Positions 1 to 8,439 of a stretch of 36,889 bases of DNA are shown here, piece after piece. The number at the start of each line of letters is the position of its first letter. Positions within the stretch are counted from its first letter, which is position 1. The DNA is from an uncultured Lachnospiraceae bacterium. Lineage in GTDB: Bacteria; Bacillota; Clostridia; Lachnospirales; Lachnospiraceae. The DNA is taken from NCBI GenBank assembly GCA_947167135.1, contig CAMVGV010000025.1, positions 1 to 36,889 on the forward strand, read 5' to 3'. A model generated the notes under the pieces. The model worked only from the letters and a program-made list of their open reading frames with translations, searched no databases and was not told where the DNA came from. Both the position numbers and the translations under genes were made by a program.

Positions 1-96
1 TTCTTCGCTTCGCTCAGAATGACAGTGATGGTTTCTTCGCTTCGCTCAGAATGACAGTGATGGTTTCTTCGCTTCGCTCAGAATGACAGTGATGGA
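1..96 (-). repeat. Three tandem copies of the intergenic palindromic repeat
   Basis: A 32-base unit is repeated three times head to tail (1-32, 33-64, 65-96) with no change except at the very last base. Each unit contains the complement of the core GTCATTCTGAGCGAAGCGAA, so these copies point to the minus strand. The same core recurs at five other intergenic places in the window. No coding region overlaps it. Bases 97-165 hold no feature I can support beyond the leader of rex; no clear -35/-10 pair was found there. Confidence 0.9.
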
Positions 97-165
97 CACA
101 CCAGTGGTGGTTACGTCAGTAAAGGATCTTTGATTTAACGGAATATTTGTCCGGATCGGTGTTTT

Positions 166-822
166 ATGTCGGAAAAAGAGATTTCAAGAGCAGTCATAAG
201 GCGTCTTCCCCGGTACTTCAGGTTTCTCGGGGAATTGAGGGATGCGGGAGTGGAGAAGATCTCTTCCCAGGATCTTTCTCTTATAATGCATGTCACGGCT
301 TCCCAGATAAGACAGGACCTAAATAATTTCGGCGGCTTCGGCCAGCAGGGCTACGGTTATAACGTAAAGTATCTCTATGACGAGATCGGAAAGATTCTGG
401 GCCTCGATCAGGAGCATAATGTGATAATAATCGGTGCCGGGAACCTCGGAAGTGCCCTCGCGGGTTATGGGAATTTCGCAAACAGAGGTTTTATCGTCAA
501 GGGTGCCTTTGATGTGAATCCGGCTCTTGTCGGGCAGTATATAAGAAATGTCCCCATCATGCCAATGAGCGAGCTTCCTGATTTTATAGAGAAGAATAAT
601 ATCGATATCGCGGTTATCGCTATCCCCAAGACCCAGGCAGTGGGGGCAGCTGCGACAGTGGTTTCCTGCGGGATAAAGGCTATCTGGAATTTCTCCCATG
701 TGGATCTAGAGGTGCCGGATGACGTGATCGTTGAGTCAGTGCATCTTTCGGAGAGCCTTATGAGGCTTTCCTATAACCTGAACAGGGTGAAGGAAGGAGA
801 GGAGCCCGATACCGGGAACTGA
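166..822 (+). CDS. rex: Redox-sensing transcriptional repressor Rex
   Basis: Rex is a cytoplasmic homodimeric repressor that leaves its operators when NADH is high, and in clostridia it controls fermentation and NADH-consuming genes. The 218-residue product has the usual length. An N-terminal winged helix (about residues 1-80) contains the recognition-helix stretch TASQIRQDLNNFGGFG (residues 44-59), typical of Rex. A Rossmann fold follows with the dinucleotide motif GAGNLGSAL at 90-98, and the C-terminal NFSHVDLEVP region is also characteristic. The ATG at 166 has only a weak ribosome binding site. The coiled-coil gene follows after 18 bases, so the two are probably co-transcribed. No Rex operator of the usual form was seen near the gene. 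Confidence 0.95.
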   Translation: MSEKEISRAVIRRLPRYFRFLGELRDAGVEKISSQDLSLIMHVTASQIRQDLNNFGGFGQQGYGYNVKYLYDEIGKILGLDQEHNVIIIGAGNLGSALAGYGNFANRGFIVKGAFDVNPALVGQYIRNVPIMPMSELPDFIEKNNIDIAVIAIPKTQAVGAAATVVSCGIKAIWNFSHVDLEVPDDVIVESVHLSESLMRLSYNLNRVKEGEEPDTGN

Positions 823-840
823 AGGGGTTTAATATAATTT

Positions 841-1548
841 ATGTCTCAGGATAAAAATGACGAGCGCTTCAGGGCAGCTTTACTCGGGAAGAATGTTCCT
901 ACTCTCACCCTCGACAATAAGTGGCATAAGCTTATGGCCGAGGTTGGGAAGACTGACCGTATGGAGGAGCTTGAGAATACAATAAATAAGCTTGTAAAAG
1001 AGCAGGGCAGGATAAATAACGAGCTTAAGGATCTGAAGAAATTAAAGAACAATCTCATGGATGAGATAGTCAGCAACATGGAGGGAGCCGAAAGGGCTGC
1101 TGCAGGGAGTACCGCCAAGAAAAAGCTGGATGAGAGCAAGCGCCTCATAGATGAGATAAACGATAAGGTGGATTCCTATAATGACGAGCTTCTGGATCTT
1201 CCCAAGGAGATAGCAGAAGCAAATTCGGAGCTTATGCTTCTTACCATGAGGGAGAGCTACGCTCTTATAAAGAGTAATACAAAGGACATTGAAGAAATAG
1301 GCGGATGGATAAAGTCCATGCGCATGGAGCTGAAGAGAAATATCTTAAGAAAGCAGCATATGGAGCTTGTGAATGTGCAGCTCTATACCTTTATGCAGGG
1401 GATCTTCGGTCCCGATGTTCTGGATATTTTTGATATCGACTACGACATAGAGGGAACCCGCCAGGCACTTCTTGCGAAGAGAGAGGCCATTAGGGAAGAA
1501 AAGGAAAGGGAAGCCGGGAAAAAAGAAGAAAAGAAGCCCGGTGAATAA
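841..1548 (+). CDS. Coiled-coil protein of unknown function
   Basis: This 235-residue soluble protein is not one I can assign to a named family. It is strongly charged and helical: residues about 40-75 and 90-135 are Lys/Glu/Leu-rich heptad-like coiled coils, there is a less polar stretch around 180-205, and the last 25 residues are a Lys/Glu tail. No signal peptide, membrane segment or cysteine cluster is visible. It begins 18 bases after rex and ends one base before the next start codon, so it sits inside an apparent operon with rex and the NAD(P)HX repair gene. The context says nothing firm about function. Confidence 0.8.
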   Translation: MSQDKNDERFRAALLGKNVPTLTLDNKWHKLMAEVGKTDRMEELENTINKLVKEQGRINNELKDLKKLKNNLMDEIVSNMEGAERAAAGSTAKKKLDESKRLIDEINDKVDSYNDELLDLPKEIAEANSELMLLTMRESYALIKSNTKDIEEIGGWIKSMRMELKRNILRKQHMELVNVQLYTFMQGIFGPDVLDIFDIDYDIEGTRQALLAKREAIREEKEREAGKKEEKKPGE

Positions 1549-1549
1549 T

Positions 1550-3112
1550 ATGAGCTTTATCCTATGCAGAGATGAAATGAGAGACGCCGACAGCCGGACA
1601 GCCATGGAGCTGCATGTTCCGTCGGCTGTTTTAATGGAAAGAGCCGCACTCCTTACCGCCGGACGGGTCATAAAAAGACTTGATGATACCGGGGAGGGAG
1701 GAAGCAGCCGTTCCGGTAGGAAGGTGCTTATCGTATGCGGCCCCGGGAATAACGGCGGAGATGGCTTTGCCTGCGGACGGATCCTTATGGAAAGGGATAT
1801 TTTCGTGGAATTTCTCTTTGTCGGACAGGAGGAAAAGATGTCTCCTCTTGAAAGGGAGCAGTACCTGTCGGTAAGGGCATTAAAGGAGGATGCGGTCTTC
1901 TTCGGCTCTGTTCCCGTTATTGATCACGATATCATAGTGGATGCGCTCTTCGGGATCTCCCTGTCAAGGAAGATAGAGGGGGAGTATGCAGATATAGTTT
2001 ACAGGATAAATGCCGGCAGAAAGCAGGGGGCTTATGTGATCTCCATAGATATCCCCAGCGGTATTGATGCGGACAGTGCCGCTGTCCAGGGGGTCGCGGT
2101 CTTTGCGGATGAGACCGTTTCCTGCGGCTTTCTGAAGCCCGGTAATGTGCTGTTCCCGGGAGCTCTTTATAACGGGAGGCTCATTGAGGGAAATATCGGC
2201 ATCACCGAAAAGTCCCTGAAAAAGAGACCCAGGATATCATATCTTGAAGAAAATGAGATAAGGCTCCCCGAAAGGCTGCCGGATTCAAATAAGGGAAGCT
2301 ACGGAAAGGTGCTTATCGCAGCCGGCAGCGAAACAATAGCGGGAGCTGCTCTGCTGTCAGCCCGGGCGGCCTTAAGAACCGGATGCGGGATGGTCAGGGT
2401 ACTTACCCACGAAAATAACCGTGCCGTCATACAGACAGCATTGCCGGAGGCACTGGTAACTACCTACCGTGAGGACAGCTTTTCCGGAGAGAAGAACGGG
2501 CAGACCTCCCTTTTTGACTATAAGGGAAAGAGCATAGAGGATATAGTGAAGGAGGCTGTTTCATGGTGCAGTGTCATTGCAGCGGGTCCGGGGCTCGGAA
2601 CGGACAGGAACGTTTTAAGGCTATTAAAGGCTATCCTTGATAATGCGGGAAGCAGACCCCTTATCCTCGATGCAGATGCCCTGAATATCATTTCCAATGA
2701 TACGGAGCTTCTTTCGGGCATATCGCCGGAAACCGTGATCACCCCTCATTTAATGGAGATGTCAAGGCTTACCGGGATACCGGTCCGTGAGGTAAAGACC
2801 CATATCATGGATGTTGCTTCGGACTTTGCCTCCGGCTATCACGTGACTGTGGTATTAAAGGATTCCCGGACTGTTACCGCCTTCAGTAATAAGGATATAG
2901 TGATAAACCTTAACGGTAATAACGGTATGGCAACAGCGGGGAGCGGGGATGTGCTTACGGGGATCATTGCTTCACTTGCTGCCCAGGGTGTGGAGCCGGA
3001 GAGAGCAGCGGCTCTTGGGGCTGCGCTCCACGGCCGTGCAGGGGACCGGGCTTCGGAGTGTTGTGGACAGCACGGTTTGATGGCGACGGATATTATTGAG
3101 AATATCGGGTGA
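1550..3112 (+). CDS. nnrDE: Bifunctional NAD(P)HX epimerase / ADP-dependent NAD(P)HX dehydratase
   Basis: Repairs hydrated NADH and NADPH: the N-terminal half epimerises the R and S hydrates and the C-terminal half dehydrates the S form at the expense of ADP. The frame is open further upstream, but the family N-terminus starts at the ATG at 1550, one base after the previous stop, giving 520 residues. The epimerase half shows CGPGNNGGDG (63-72) and the DIPSGIDAD stretch (167-175). The kinase-like half (about 240-520) shows LDADALN and, near the C-terminus, NGNNGMATAGSGDVL with the catalytic Asp at about 467. An in-frame GTG at 1541 is an alternative start but would overlap the upstream gene. 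Normal length for the fused form. Confidence 0.93.
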   Translation: MSFILCRDEMRDADSRTAMELHVPSAVLMERAALLTAGRVIKRLDDTGEGGSSRSGRKVLIVCGPGNNGGDGFACGRILMERDIFVEFLFVGQEEKMSPLEREQYLSVRALKEDAVFFGSVPVIDHDIIVDALFGISLSRKIEGEYADIVYRINAGRKQGAYVISIDIPSGIDADSAAVQGVAVFADETVSCGFLKPGNVLFPGALYNGRLIEGNIGITEKSLKKRPRISYLEENEIRLPERLPDSNKGSYGKVLIAAGSETIAGAALLSARAALRTGCGMVRVLTHENNRAVIQTALPEALVTTYREDSFSGEKNGQTSLFDYKGKSIEDIVKEAVSWCSVIAAGPGLGTDRNVLRLLKAILDNAGSRPLILDADALNIISNDTELLSGISPETVITPHLMEMSRLTGIPVREVKTHIMDVASDFASGYHVTVVLKDSRTVTAFSNKDIVINLNGNNGMATAGSGDVLTGIIASLAAQGVEPERAAALGAALHGRAGDRASECCGQHGLMATDIIENIG

Positions 3113-3202
3113 AAGATCCTTCGCTGGCGCTCAGGATGACAGGGATGGGGCTCTGTCATTCTGAGCGATGGTCCTGTCATTCTGAGCGAAGCGAAGAATC
3201 TT
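3113..3202. repeat. Palindromic intergenic repeat, three part-copies in opposing orientation
   Basis: A minus-oriented copy (3113-3140, the GATCC/GCTGGCGC variant) is followed by a short plus-oriented partial copy (3155-3168) and a full plus-oriented copy (3176-3202). The first and last copies can pair to form a long imperfect hairpin. It fills almost the whole gap between nnrDE and alr; only the alr ribosome binding site lies outside it. Confidence 0.88.
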
Positions 3203-3218
3203 ATAAGAAGGAAAAGTG

Positions 3219-4385
3219 ATGAGACTGTATGAAAGAGTGGCCGCCTACATCGATCTGGATGCGGTGCACAACAATCTGACAGAGTTATATAAGAAGATGA
3301 GACCCGGCTCCAGAATGATCGCCGTTATAAAGTCGGACGGCTACGGACACGGGGCTTATGAGATCGCCCGGGAAACGGAGGATGAGGAATTTATCTTCGG
3401 TTTTGCTGTTGCCACGGTGGAGGAGGCATTAGATCTCCGGGAAAAGGGGATAAAGAAGCCCATCATCCTTCTCGGCTTTGCCTTTCCCGAATTCTATGAA
3501 ACCATCGTAAAAAATGAGATACGTCCTGCGGTTTTCAGGAGGGATCAGGCAGAGGCACTTTCAAAGGAGGCACTTCGTCAGGGGAAGGAGGTGTATTTCC
3601 ATCTCGCAGTGGATACGGGAATGAACCGTATCGGAGTGAAGTGCGACGATTCCTCCCTTAAGGATGTACGCTATATGATGACCCTTCCGAATGTGGTAAG
3701 CGAAGGGATTTTTACACACTTTGCGAAGGCTGACGAGCCTGCGGCGAAGACCACGGAGCGCCAGATAGGGCTTTTCAGGGATTTCATTTTTTTATGCGGG
3801 GATGAGGGGGTATTTTTCCGCTATAAGCACTGCTCCAATTCCGCGGGGCTGATCCTTTATCCGGAAGCAAATATGGATCTTGTCCGGGTGGGAATCACCA
3901 TGTACGGAATGTGGCCGAGTGATGATGTACCCCTGAAGCGTTCGGAGATCAGAAACGCACTTGAACTGAAAAGCCATATCGTATATATTAAGACTATTGC
4001 GCCGGGAGACGAGGTGAGCTACGGCGGAACTTATGTGGCAATCAATGAAATGCGTATAGCCACAATACCGGTGGGTTACGGTGACGGTTACCCGAGGAGT
4101 CTTTCAAACCGCGGCTATGTCCTGATCCACGGGAGATACGCTCCCATCCTCGGAAGGATATGCATGGATCAGTTTATGGTGGATGTGACAAAGATCCCGG
4201 AGGCTGAAGAGGGGGACAGTGTTATCCTCCTCGGGTCGGACGGAGACTGCTATATCAGTGCCGAAGAGCTGGGGCGCCTGAGCGGCAGGTTTAATTATGA
4301 GTTTACCTGCGACCTCGGAAAAAGGATACCCAGGGTATATTTGAAAAGGGGAGAGATCGTGTCGGAGCGGCATCCCTTTGCCTGA
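3219..4385 (+). CDS. alr: Alanine racemase
   Basis: PLP-dependent cytoplasmic enzyme that interconverts L- and D-alanine and so supplies D-Ala for peptidoglycan. The product is 388 residues, normal for the family. The PLP lysine is K38 in AVIKSDGYGHG, and the second catalytic residue is Y268 in PGDEVSYGGT; ICMDQFMVDV in the C-terminal beta domain is also conserved. A GTG at 3216 could extend the protein by one residue, but AAGGA at 3208-3212 is spaced six bases from the ATG at 3219, which I therefore chose. The neighbouring nnrDE gene is a common partner of alr in Bacillota. The next gene starts seven bases after the stop. Confidence 0.95.
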   Translation: MRLYERVAAYIDLDAVHNNLTELYKKMRPGSRMIAVIKSDGYGHGAYEIARETEDEEFIFGFAVATVEEALDLREKGIKKPIILLGFAFPEFYETIVKNEIRPAVFRRDQAEALSKEALRQGKEVYFHLAVDTGMNRIGVKCDDSSLKDVRYMMTLPNVVSEGIFTHFAKADEPAAKTTERQIGLFRDFIFLCGDEGVFFRYKHCSNSAGLILYPEANMDLVRVGITMYGMWPSDDVPLKRSEIRNALELKSHIVYIKTIAPGDEVSYGGTYVAINEMRIATIPVGYGDGYPRSLSNRGYVLIHGRYAPILGRICMDQFMVDVTKIPEAEEGDSVILLGSDGDCYISAEELGRLSGRFNYEFTCDLGKRIPRVYLKRGEIVSERHPFA

Positions 4386-4391
4386 GTGCAT

Positions 4392-5204
4392 ATGAATATA
4401 TTAAAAAACCTTATAAAAAAGGATAATGTCAACGAAGATGAGATAATATCCATGGTAAATGAGGGTCACAGCCAGGGAGTGCTTGATTCATCAGAAGCCC
4501 TTATGATAAATAATATCTTCGAATTCGGGGATAAGGAAGCTCATGATATAATGACCCACAGGGAGAATATCATCGGCATCGACTGCAATGAGACCCTGGA
4601 AGATACGGCGGACTTTGTTCTGGACGGGAAGAATTCCCGCTATCCCGTGTATGAGGATAATATTGACAATATCATCGGAATCATCCATTTCAAGGATGTG
4701 ATGAAGGCAAATGTCAGGAGCGAGAACAGGGGGAAAAGCCTAAAGGAGCTTGAAAGCATCATTAAAGAAGCCCATTTTATCCCTGAGACCAGGAAGATAG
4801 ATCTTCTTTTCAAATCAATGCAGCAGAAGAAGATACATATGGTGATCGTTGTTGACGAATACGGACAGACCGCCGGAATAGTGTGTATGGAGGATATTCT
4901 GGAGGAGATAGTCGGGAATATCCTGGACGAATTTGATGAAGACGAGGTGATGATCCGTTCACAGGGCGATGACAGCTTTATCTGCGACGGACTCACTCCC
5001 TTAAGTGAGCTCGGAGAGAGGCTGAAGATAGAATTTCCCGATGAGGGATACGAGACCCTGAACGGCTTTATGACAGACAGGCTGAAGCACATCCCGAAGA
5101 GCGGGGAGGATTTTGAAACCGAATTCGGAGGCTGGCGCTTCCGCATCGCCTATGTAAAGGGACGGATAGTGAAGACCGTGAGGATCACGAAGGATCCCGG
5201 TTGA
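4392..5204 (+). CDS. CBS-domain protein of the CorC/HlyC (TlyC) family
   Basis: A 270-residue soluble protein with two CBS domains (about residues 50-110 and 115-170) and a C-terminal transporter-associated CorC_HlyC domain (about 185-270). It resembles the cytoplasmic part of CorC/YhdP-type proteins but lacks the N-terminal DUF21 membrane domain, so it is the short soluble form. CBS pairs usually bind adenine nucleotides; a role in Mg/Co efflux or haemolysin activity is only a family label. The start is either GTG 4386 or ATG 4392; the ATG is preferred because the protein then starts MNILKNL. It follows alr by six bases and is probably translationally linked. A repeat block begins two bases after the stop. 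Confidence 0.85.
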   Translation: MNILKNLIKKDNVNEDEIISMVNEGHSQGVLDSSEALMINNIFEFGDKEAHDIMTHRENIIGIDCNETLEDTADFVLDGKNSRYPVYEDNIDNIIGIIHFKDVMKANVRSENRGKSLKELESIIKEAHFIPETRKIDLLFKSMQQKKIHMVIVVDEYGQTAGIVCMEDILEEIVGNILDEFDEDEVMIRSQGDDSFICDGLTPLSELGERLKIEFPDEGYETLNGFMTDRLKHIPKSGEDFETEFGGWRFRIAYVKGRIVKTVRITKDPG

Positions 5205-5206
5205 AT

Positions 5207-5307
5207 GTCATTCTGAGGGCGGAGCAATTTGTCATTCTGAGGGCGGAGCAATTTGTCATTCTGAGGGCGGAGCAATTTGTCATTCTGAGGGCGGAGCCCG
5301 AAGAATC
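5207..5307 (+). repeat. Four tandem copies of the intergenic repeat
   Basis: The 24-base unit GTCATTCTGAGGGCGGAGCA plus ATTT is repeated three times exactly (5207-5230, 5231-5254, 5255-5278). A fourth copy at 5279-5307 runs on into GCCCGAAGAATC, the full form of the element. In this version the centre is GGGCGGAGCCC, a short hairpin, instead of GCGAAGC. It separates the CBS-protein gene from yebC and starts two bases after the stop codon. Confidence 0.9.
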
Positions 5308-5368
5308 TTTTTATCACGGAGAAATACAGAAAATATAGTATCATCAGAAACAGAAAAGGAGTGGAATA

Positions 5369-6106
5369 ATGTCAGGTCATTCAAAATTTGCAAACATTAA
5401 GCATAAGAAGGAAAAGAATGATGCGGCGAAGGGAAAGATCTTTACCATTATCGGCCGTGAGATCGCAGTGGCCGTAAAGGAAGGAGGACCGGATCCCGCC
5501 AATAATTTCAAGCTGGCTCAGGTCATCGCCAAGGCCAAGGCCAACAATATGCCCAATGACACCATAGAGAGGGGCATAAAGAAGGCCTCCGGAGAAGGCG
5601 CCAACGTAAATTACGAATACTGCACCTATGAGGGCTACGGTCCCGCGGGAACAGCCATCATAGTTGACTGCCTGACGGACAACAAGAACCGTACCGCTGC
5701 CAATGTACGCGCTGCTTTTACAAAGGGCGGCGGAAATCTCGGAACCCCGGGCTGTGTTTCCTTTATGTTTGACGACAAGGGTCAGATCATAATCGATAAG
5801 GAAGAGTGCGAAATGAGTGCGGATGATCTTATGATGACCGCGCTTGATGCGGGTGCCGATGACTTCAATGAGGAGGATGACAGCTTCGAGATACTGACAA
5901 GTCCCGATGCCTTTGAAGAGGTGAAAAAGGCGATTGACGACAGCAATATCCCCACGGTTTCCGCGGAGGTTACGAAGATCCCCCAGAACTATGTGGAGGT
6001 TAATGATGAGGAAAGCTTAAAGAAGCTGCAGCGCATCCTGGATCTCCTCGACGAGGAGGACGACGTACAGAACGTGTACACAAACGTGGATAATGAAGAC
6101 TTGTAA
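5369..6106 (+). CDS. YebC/PmpR family protein
   Basis: A 245-residue member of the widespread YebC/TACO1 family, whose members act as DNA-binding regulators or, in more recent work on the family, relieve ribosome stalling at proline-rich stretches. The N-terminus MSGHSKFANIKHKKEKNDA is diagnostic, followed by the DPANNFKLA and NMPNDTIERGIKKA stretches and the central GTAIIVDCLTDNKNRT motif. Length is as expected. AAAGGAG lies at a normal distance before the ATG at 5369. The unknown gene at 6128 starts 21 bases after the stop. Which of the two family roles applies here cannot be read from sequence. Confidence 0.94.
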   Translation: MSGHSKFANIKHKKEKNDAAKGKIFTIIGREIAVAVKEGGPDPANNFKLAQVIAKAKANNMPNDTIERGIKKASGEGANVNYEYCTYEGYGPAGTAIIVDCLTDNKNRTAANVRAAFTKGGGNLGTPGCVSFMFDDKGQIIIDKEECEMSADDLMMTALDAGADDFNEEDDSFEILTSPDAFEEVKKAIDDSNIPTVSAEVTKIPQNYVEVNDEESLKKLQRILDLLDEEDDVQNVYTNVDNEDL

Positions 6107-6127
6107 GACATACGGAAAGGATCACTG

Positions 6128-6613
6128 ATGTCTGAAATACTTGACAACAACATATATAAGCTTCTGGATGTGCTGGACAGCAATGCCGCAATGAAGAATT
6201 TCAGAAAGAGCCGCTATGAGGATTTCTTTCTGGAATACAGGCGTTCTACCTCCGACATTCACGAAGAGATCATAAAAATGTATGCTTCCGACAATAAGGA
6301 AGATGAGATGAAGAGTGCAGCGGATCATCTGGTTTCATACGCGAAGGAAAGATACGACAGTGTCATATTCTTTAAGAAATCCACCACCATTGTGGACATG
6401 CAGTGTATGATGGTTTTCTATGTGCTGCCTGCCATGCTTAAAAATCCTTCGGAGGAGGATTCGAAAATGTTTACGGATATTCTCTCCGAAAAATGGAATA
6501 CCGTCTTCCCGAAGGAAACCATAAAGGCAGCCGGATATGATGAGATCTATAACGGTTTCCGTACAACCATACTTGGCTTCAACGTTGAAGGGATGTTCGG
6601 GAAAAAAGACTGA
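6128..6613 (+). CDS. Conserved-looking small protein of unknown function
   Basis: A 161-residue protein I do not recognise. It is predicted to be mostly helical, has no signal peptide, and has a moderately hydrophobic segment around residues 80-105 (TTIVDMQCMMVFYVLPAML) flanked by charged helices. AAAGGATCACTG precedes the ATG. It lies 21 bases after yebC and six bases before the small acidic gene, so it belongs to the same transcript. Codon use resembles its neighbours, supporting a real gene. Confidence 0.75.
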   Translation: MSEILDNNIYKLLDVLDSNAAMKNFRKSRYEDFFLEYRRSTSDIHEEIIKMYASDNKEDEMKSAADHLVSYAKERYDSVIFFKKSTTIVDMQCMMVFYVLPAMLKNPSEEDSKMFTDILSEKWNTVFPKETIKAAGYDEIYNGFRTTILGFNVEGMFGKKD

Positions 6614-6618
6614 CTGCG

Positions 6619-6882
6619 ATGGATAAAGGCACTAACGGGAATGGATCTATTACCAAAGGATCCTCCGGCGCTCCGGTTCAGAGACCTGCTGCATTTGGAG
6701 TGCTTCCGGAGGATTTTGTGCTGCACAGGACAGGAAAGGGAAATCCGGGCATTGTATCATCAAAAGCGGCGGTGGATGAAACCGGGGCTGCTGAGTTTGA
6801 TACAGAGGTCGCCGGAGACGACGACTTTGACATAACAGTTCCTTTAGATGACGATTTTGACATTGAGGTAAGGTTTGATTGA
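6619..6882 (+). CDS. Small acidic protein, unknown
   Basis: An 87-residue open frame with a Gly/Ser/Thr-rich N-terminus and a very acidic C-terminus in which the motif DDDFDI occurs twice (EVAGDDDFDITV and PLDDDFDIEV). No homologue is known to me. Support for it being real: it fills the gap exactly between two genes, starts six bases after the previous stop, and its TGA overlaps the TTG start of the phosphoesterase (TTGA), an arrangement typical of translational coupling. The ribosome binding site is poor, which lowers confidence. Confidence 0.55.
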   Translation: MDKGTNGNGSITKGSSGAPVQRPAAFGVLPEDFVLHRTGKGNPGIVSSKAAVDETGAAEFDTEVAGDDDFDITVPLDDDFDIEVRFD

Positions 6883-7712
6883 GTAACAGCTTTTGCTTTA
6901 AAAAGCCTCCGGTTATAACGGAATATGCCATAAGTACGGAGAAGCTCCGTGAGGGAGAGGAGCATTGTTTTGCAGTGCTGTCGGATCTTCATGAATGCAG
7001 CTTCGGTGAGGACAACGCCCTTCTTCTGTCGGCCATAGACAGTATCGGCCCTGAGGCTGTGCTTATCCCGGGGGATCTGATCTCTGCTTATCCGCATGCC
7101 GATTCCCGGAGTACCATGCACTTTCTGGCAAGGCTTAATGAAAAATATCCGGGAATCTTTTTTTCTCCCGGAAACCATGAGAGGAAGCTCTTCGAAAGGA
7201 TAAAGTACACCCGGCAGATGATGCTTCTGAAAAAGGGACTTATTAAAGCCGGGGTTGAGCTGAGGAGGAACACGAAGGATCCGGTGGGAGACAGTATTTT
7301 GATCTATTCCCTCGATCTGAACCACGCCTATTACAGAAGGGTGATAAAGAAAAGGGTGCCACTGGGGATTCTTAACTGCCTTCTCGGGAAGCCGGACAGA
7401 GAGCGCTTTAATATACTTCTTGCCCATGACCCGGATCATTTTCCCGAATACGCAGAGTGGAAGCCCGATCTCGTTTTGTCCGGGCATGTACATGGCGGCC
7501 TTATAAGACTCCCGAAGCTTGGAGGTCTGATAAGCCCTTCTTACAGGTTTTTCCCGAAATACGATTCGGGGCTGTATGAAAAAAACGGGGTAAAAATGAT
7601 AGTAAGCCGCGGAGCCGGAAGCCATACCTTCAATATAAGGATCAATAACCCCCCTGAGATAATAAAGCTCACGATCAGGGGAAAAAGAGCGGGAAACAAT
7701 AATGGCACTTGA
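6879..7712 (+). CDS. Calcineurin-like metallophosphoesterase
   Basis: A 277-residue phosphoesterase of the YkuE/YaeI-like branch. All metal-binding motifs are present in order: SDLHE (D-x-H), IPGDLI (G-D), SPGNHE (GNHE), LAHDPDHF and LSGHVHGG (G-H-x-H). No clear N-terminal membrane helix is present, unlike many YkuE proteins, so it is probably cytoplasmic. The start is TTG at 6879, preceded by GAGGTAAGG at a usable distance and overlapping the stop of the acidic gene by three bases. Its end overlaps scpA by eleven bases. The substrate is unknown. Confidence 0.88.
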   Translation: MSNSFCFKKPPVITEYAISTEKLREGEEHCFAVLSDLHECSFGEDNALLLSAIDSIGPEAVLIPGDLISAYPHADSRSTMHFLARLNEKYPGIFFSPGNHERKLFERIKYTRQMMLLKKGLIKAGVELRRNTKDPVGDSILIYSLDLNHAYYRRVIKKRVPLGILNCLLGKPDRERFNILLAHDPDHFPEYAEWKPDLVLSGHVHGGLIRLPKLGGLISPSYRFFPKYDSGLYEKNGVKMIVSRGAGSHTFNIRINNPPEIIKLTIRGKRAGNNNGT

Positions 7713-8439
7713 AGTAAAGCTGGAAGCCTTTGAGGGTCCGCTGGACCTTCTCTTACATTTAATAGACAAGAACAAGATCGATATTTATGATATCCCGATC
7801 TCACTTATAACATCGCAGTATATGGATTATCTGAATGCCTTGAGTGATGCCGACCCCGACAGCCTGAGCGAATTCCTTGTGATGGCTGCAACCCTCCTTG
7901 ACATCAAGTGCAGGATGCTTCTTCCGAGGGAGGTAAATGAAGAGGGCGAAGAGGAGGATCCGAGGTCAGAGCTCGTAGAGCAGCTTCTGGAATATAAGAT
8001 CTACAAGTATATGTCCCAGGAGCTTAAATTTATGGAGAGGGATGCGGGCAGATCCCTTTTCAAGGAAAGCACCATGCCGGAAGAGCTTCTTGCCTACGAG
8101 GAGCCGGTGGATTACGAAGAGCTGCTTAAGGGTCTGTCCCTTAAGGATCTGGAGAGGATCTTCAAGGAAACCATGAAGCGACAGGAGGACAGGAAGGATC
8201 CCATAAGATCCAAATTCGGAAGGATAGAAAAGGAAGAGGTGAGTCTCGAACGCCGCACTGGGGAGCTTCTCCAATACTCACAAAACCGGGAGAAATTCTC
8301 CTTTGGTGAGCTTATAGGGATGTTTAAGGGAAAGCTCCAGATGGTAGTAACCTTCCTTGCGGTTCTGGAGCTTATAAGGAGCAATAACTGGAAGGCTGTT
8401 CAGGAAGAGGACGGCGGGGAGATAATGATATGGACCTGA
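7702..8439 (+). CDS. scpA: Segregation and condensation protein A
   Basis: Kleisin subunit of the Smc-ScpA-ScpB condensin, bridging the Smc heads during chromosome compaction and segregation. The 245-residue product opens with the conserved LEAFEGPLDLLLHLI (kleisin N-terminal domain), continues with the KNKIDIYDIPI and DIKCRMLLP stretches, and ends with a winged-helix segment around 190-235 that should contact the Smc head. It overlaps the phosphoesterase by eleven bases and scpB by ten, so the three are translationally coupled. Confidence 0.95.
   Translation: MALEVKLEAFEGPLDLLLHLIDKNKIDIYDIPISLITSQYMDYLNALSDADPDSLSEFLVMAATLLDIKCRMLLPREVNEEGEEEDPRSELVEQLLEYKIYKYMSQELKFMERDAGRSLFKESTMPEELLAYEEPVDYEELLKGLSLKDLERIFKETMKRQEDRKDPIRSKFGRIEKEEVSLERRTGELLQYSQNREKFSFGELIGMFKGKLQMVVTFLAVLELIRSNNWKAVQEEDGGEIMIWT

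Noticed and set aside
3113-3202. Ordinary terminator between nnrDE and alr
   Set aside because: The fold is formed by opposed copies of the dispersed repeat and is not followed by a U-run. It may act as a stop for transcription but cannot be called a terminator from sequence.
5207-5307. CRISPR array
   Set aside because: The 24-base units are directly adjacent with no unique spacers, and the same sequence occurs elsewhere as single or opposed copies. The 45-base units at 17671-17797 were rejected for the same reason.
6678-7775. Long open frame on the minus strand (365 codons)
   Set aside because: It lies antisense to the metallophosphoesterase, whose motifs are complete. Its translation shows no domain and has an odd composition, so it is a shadow of the real gene.
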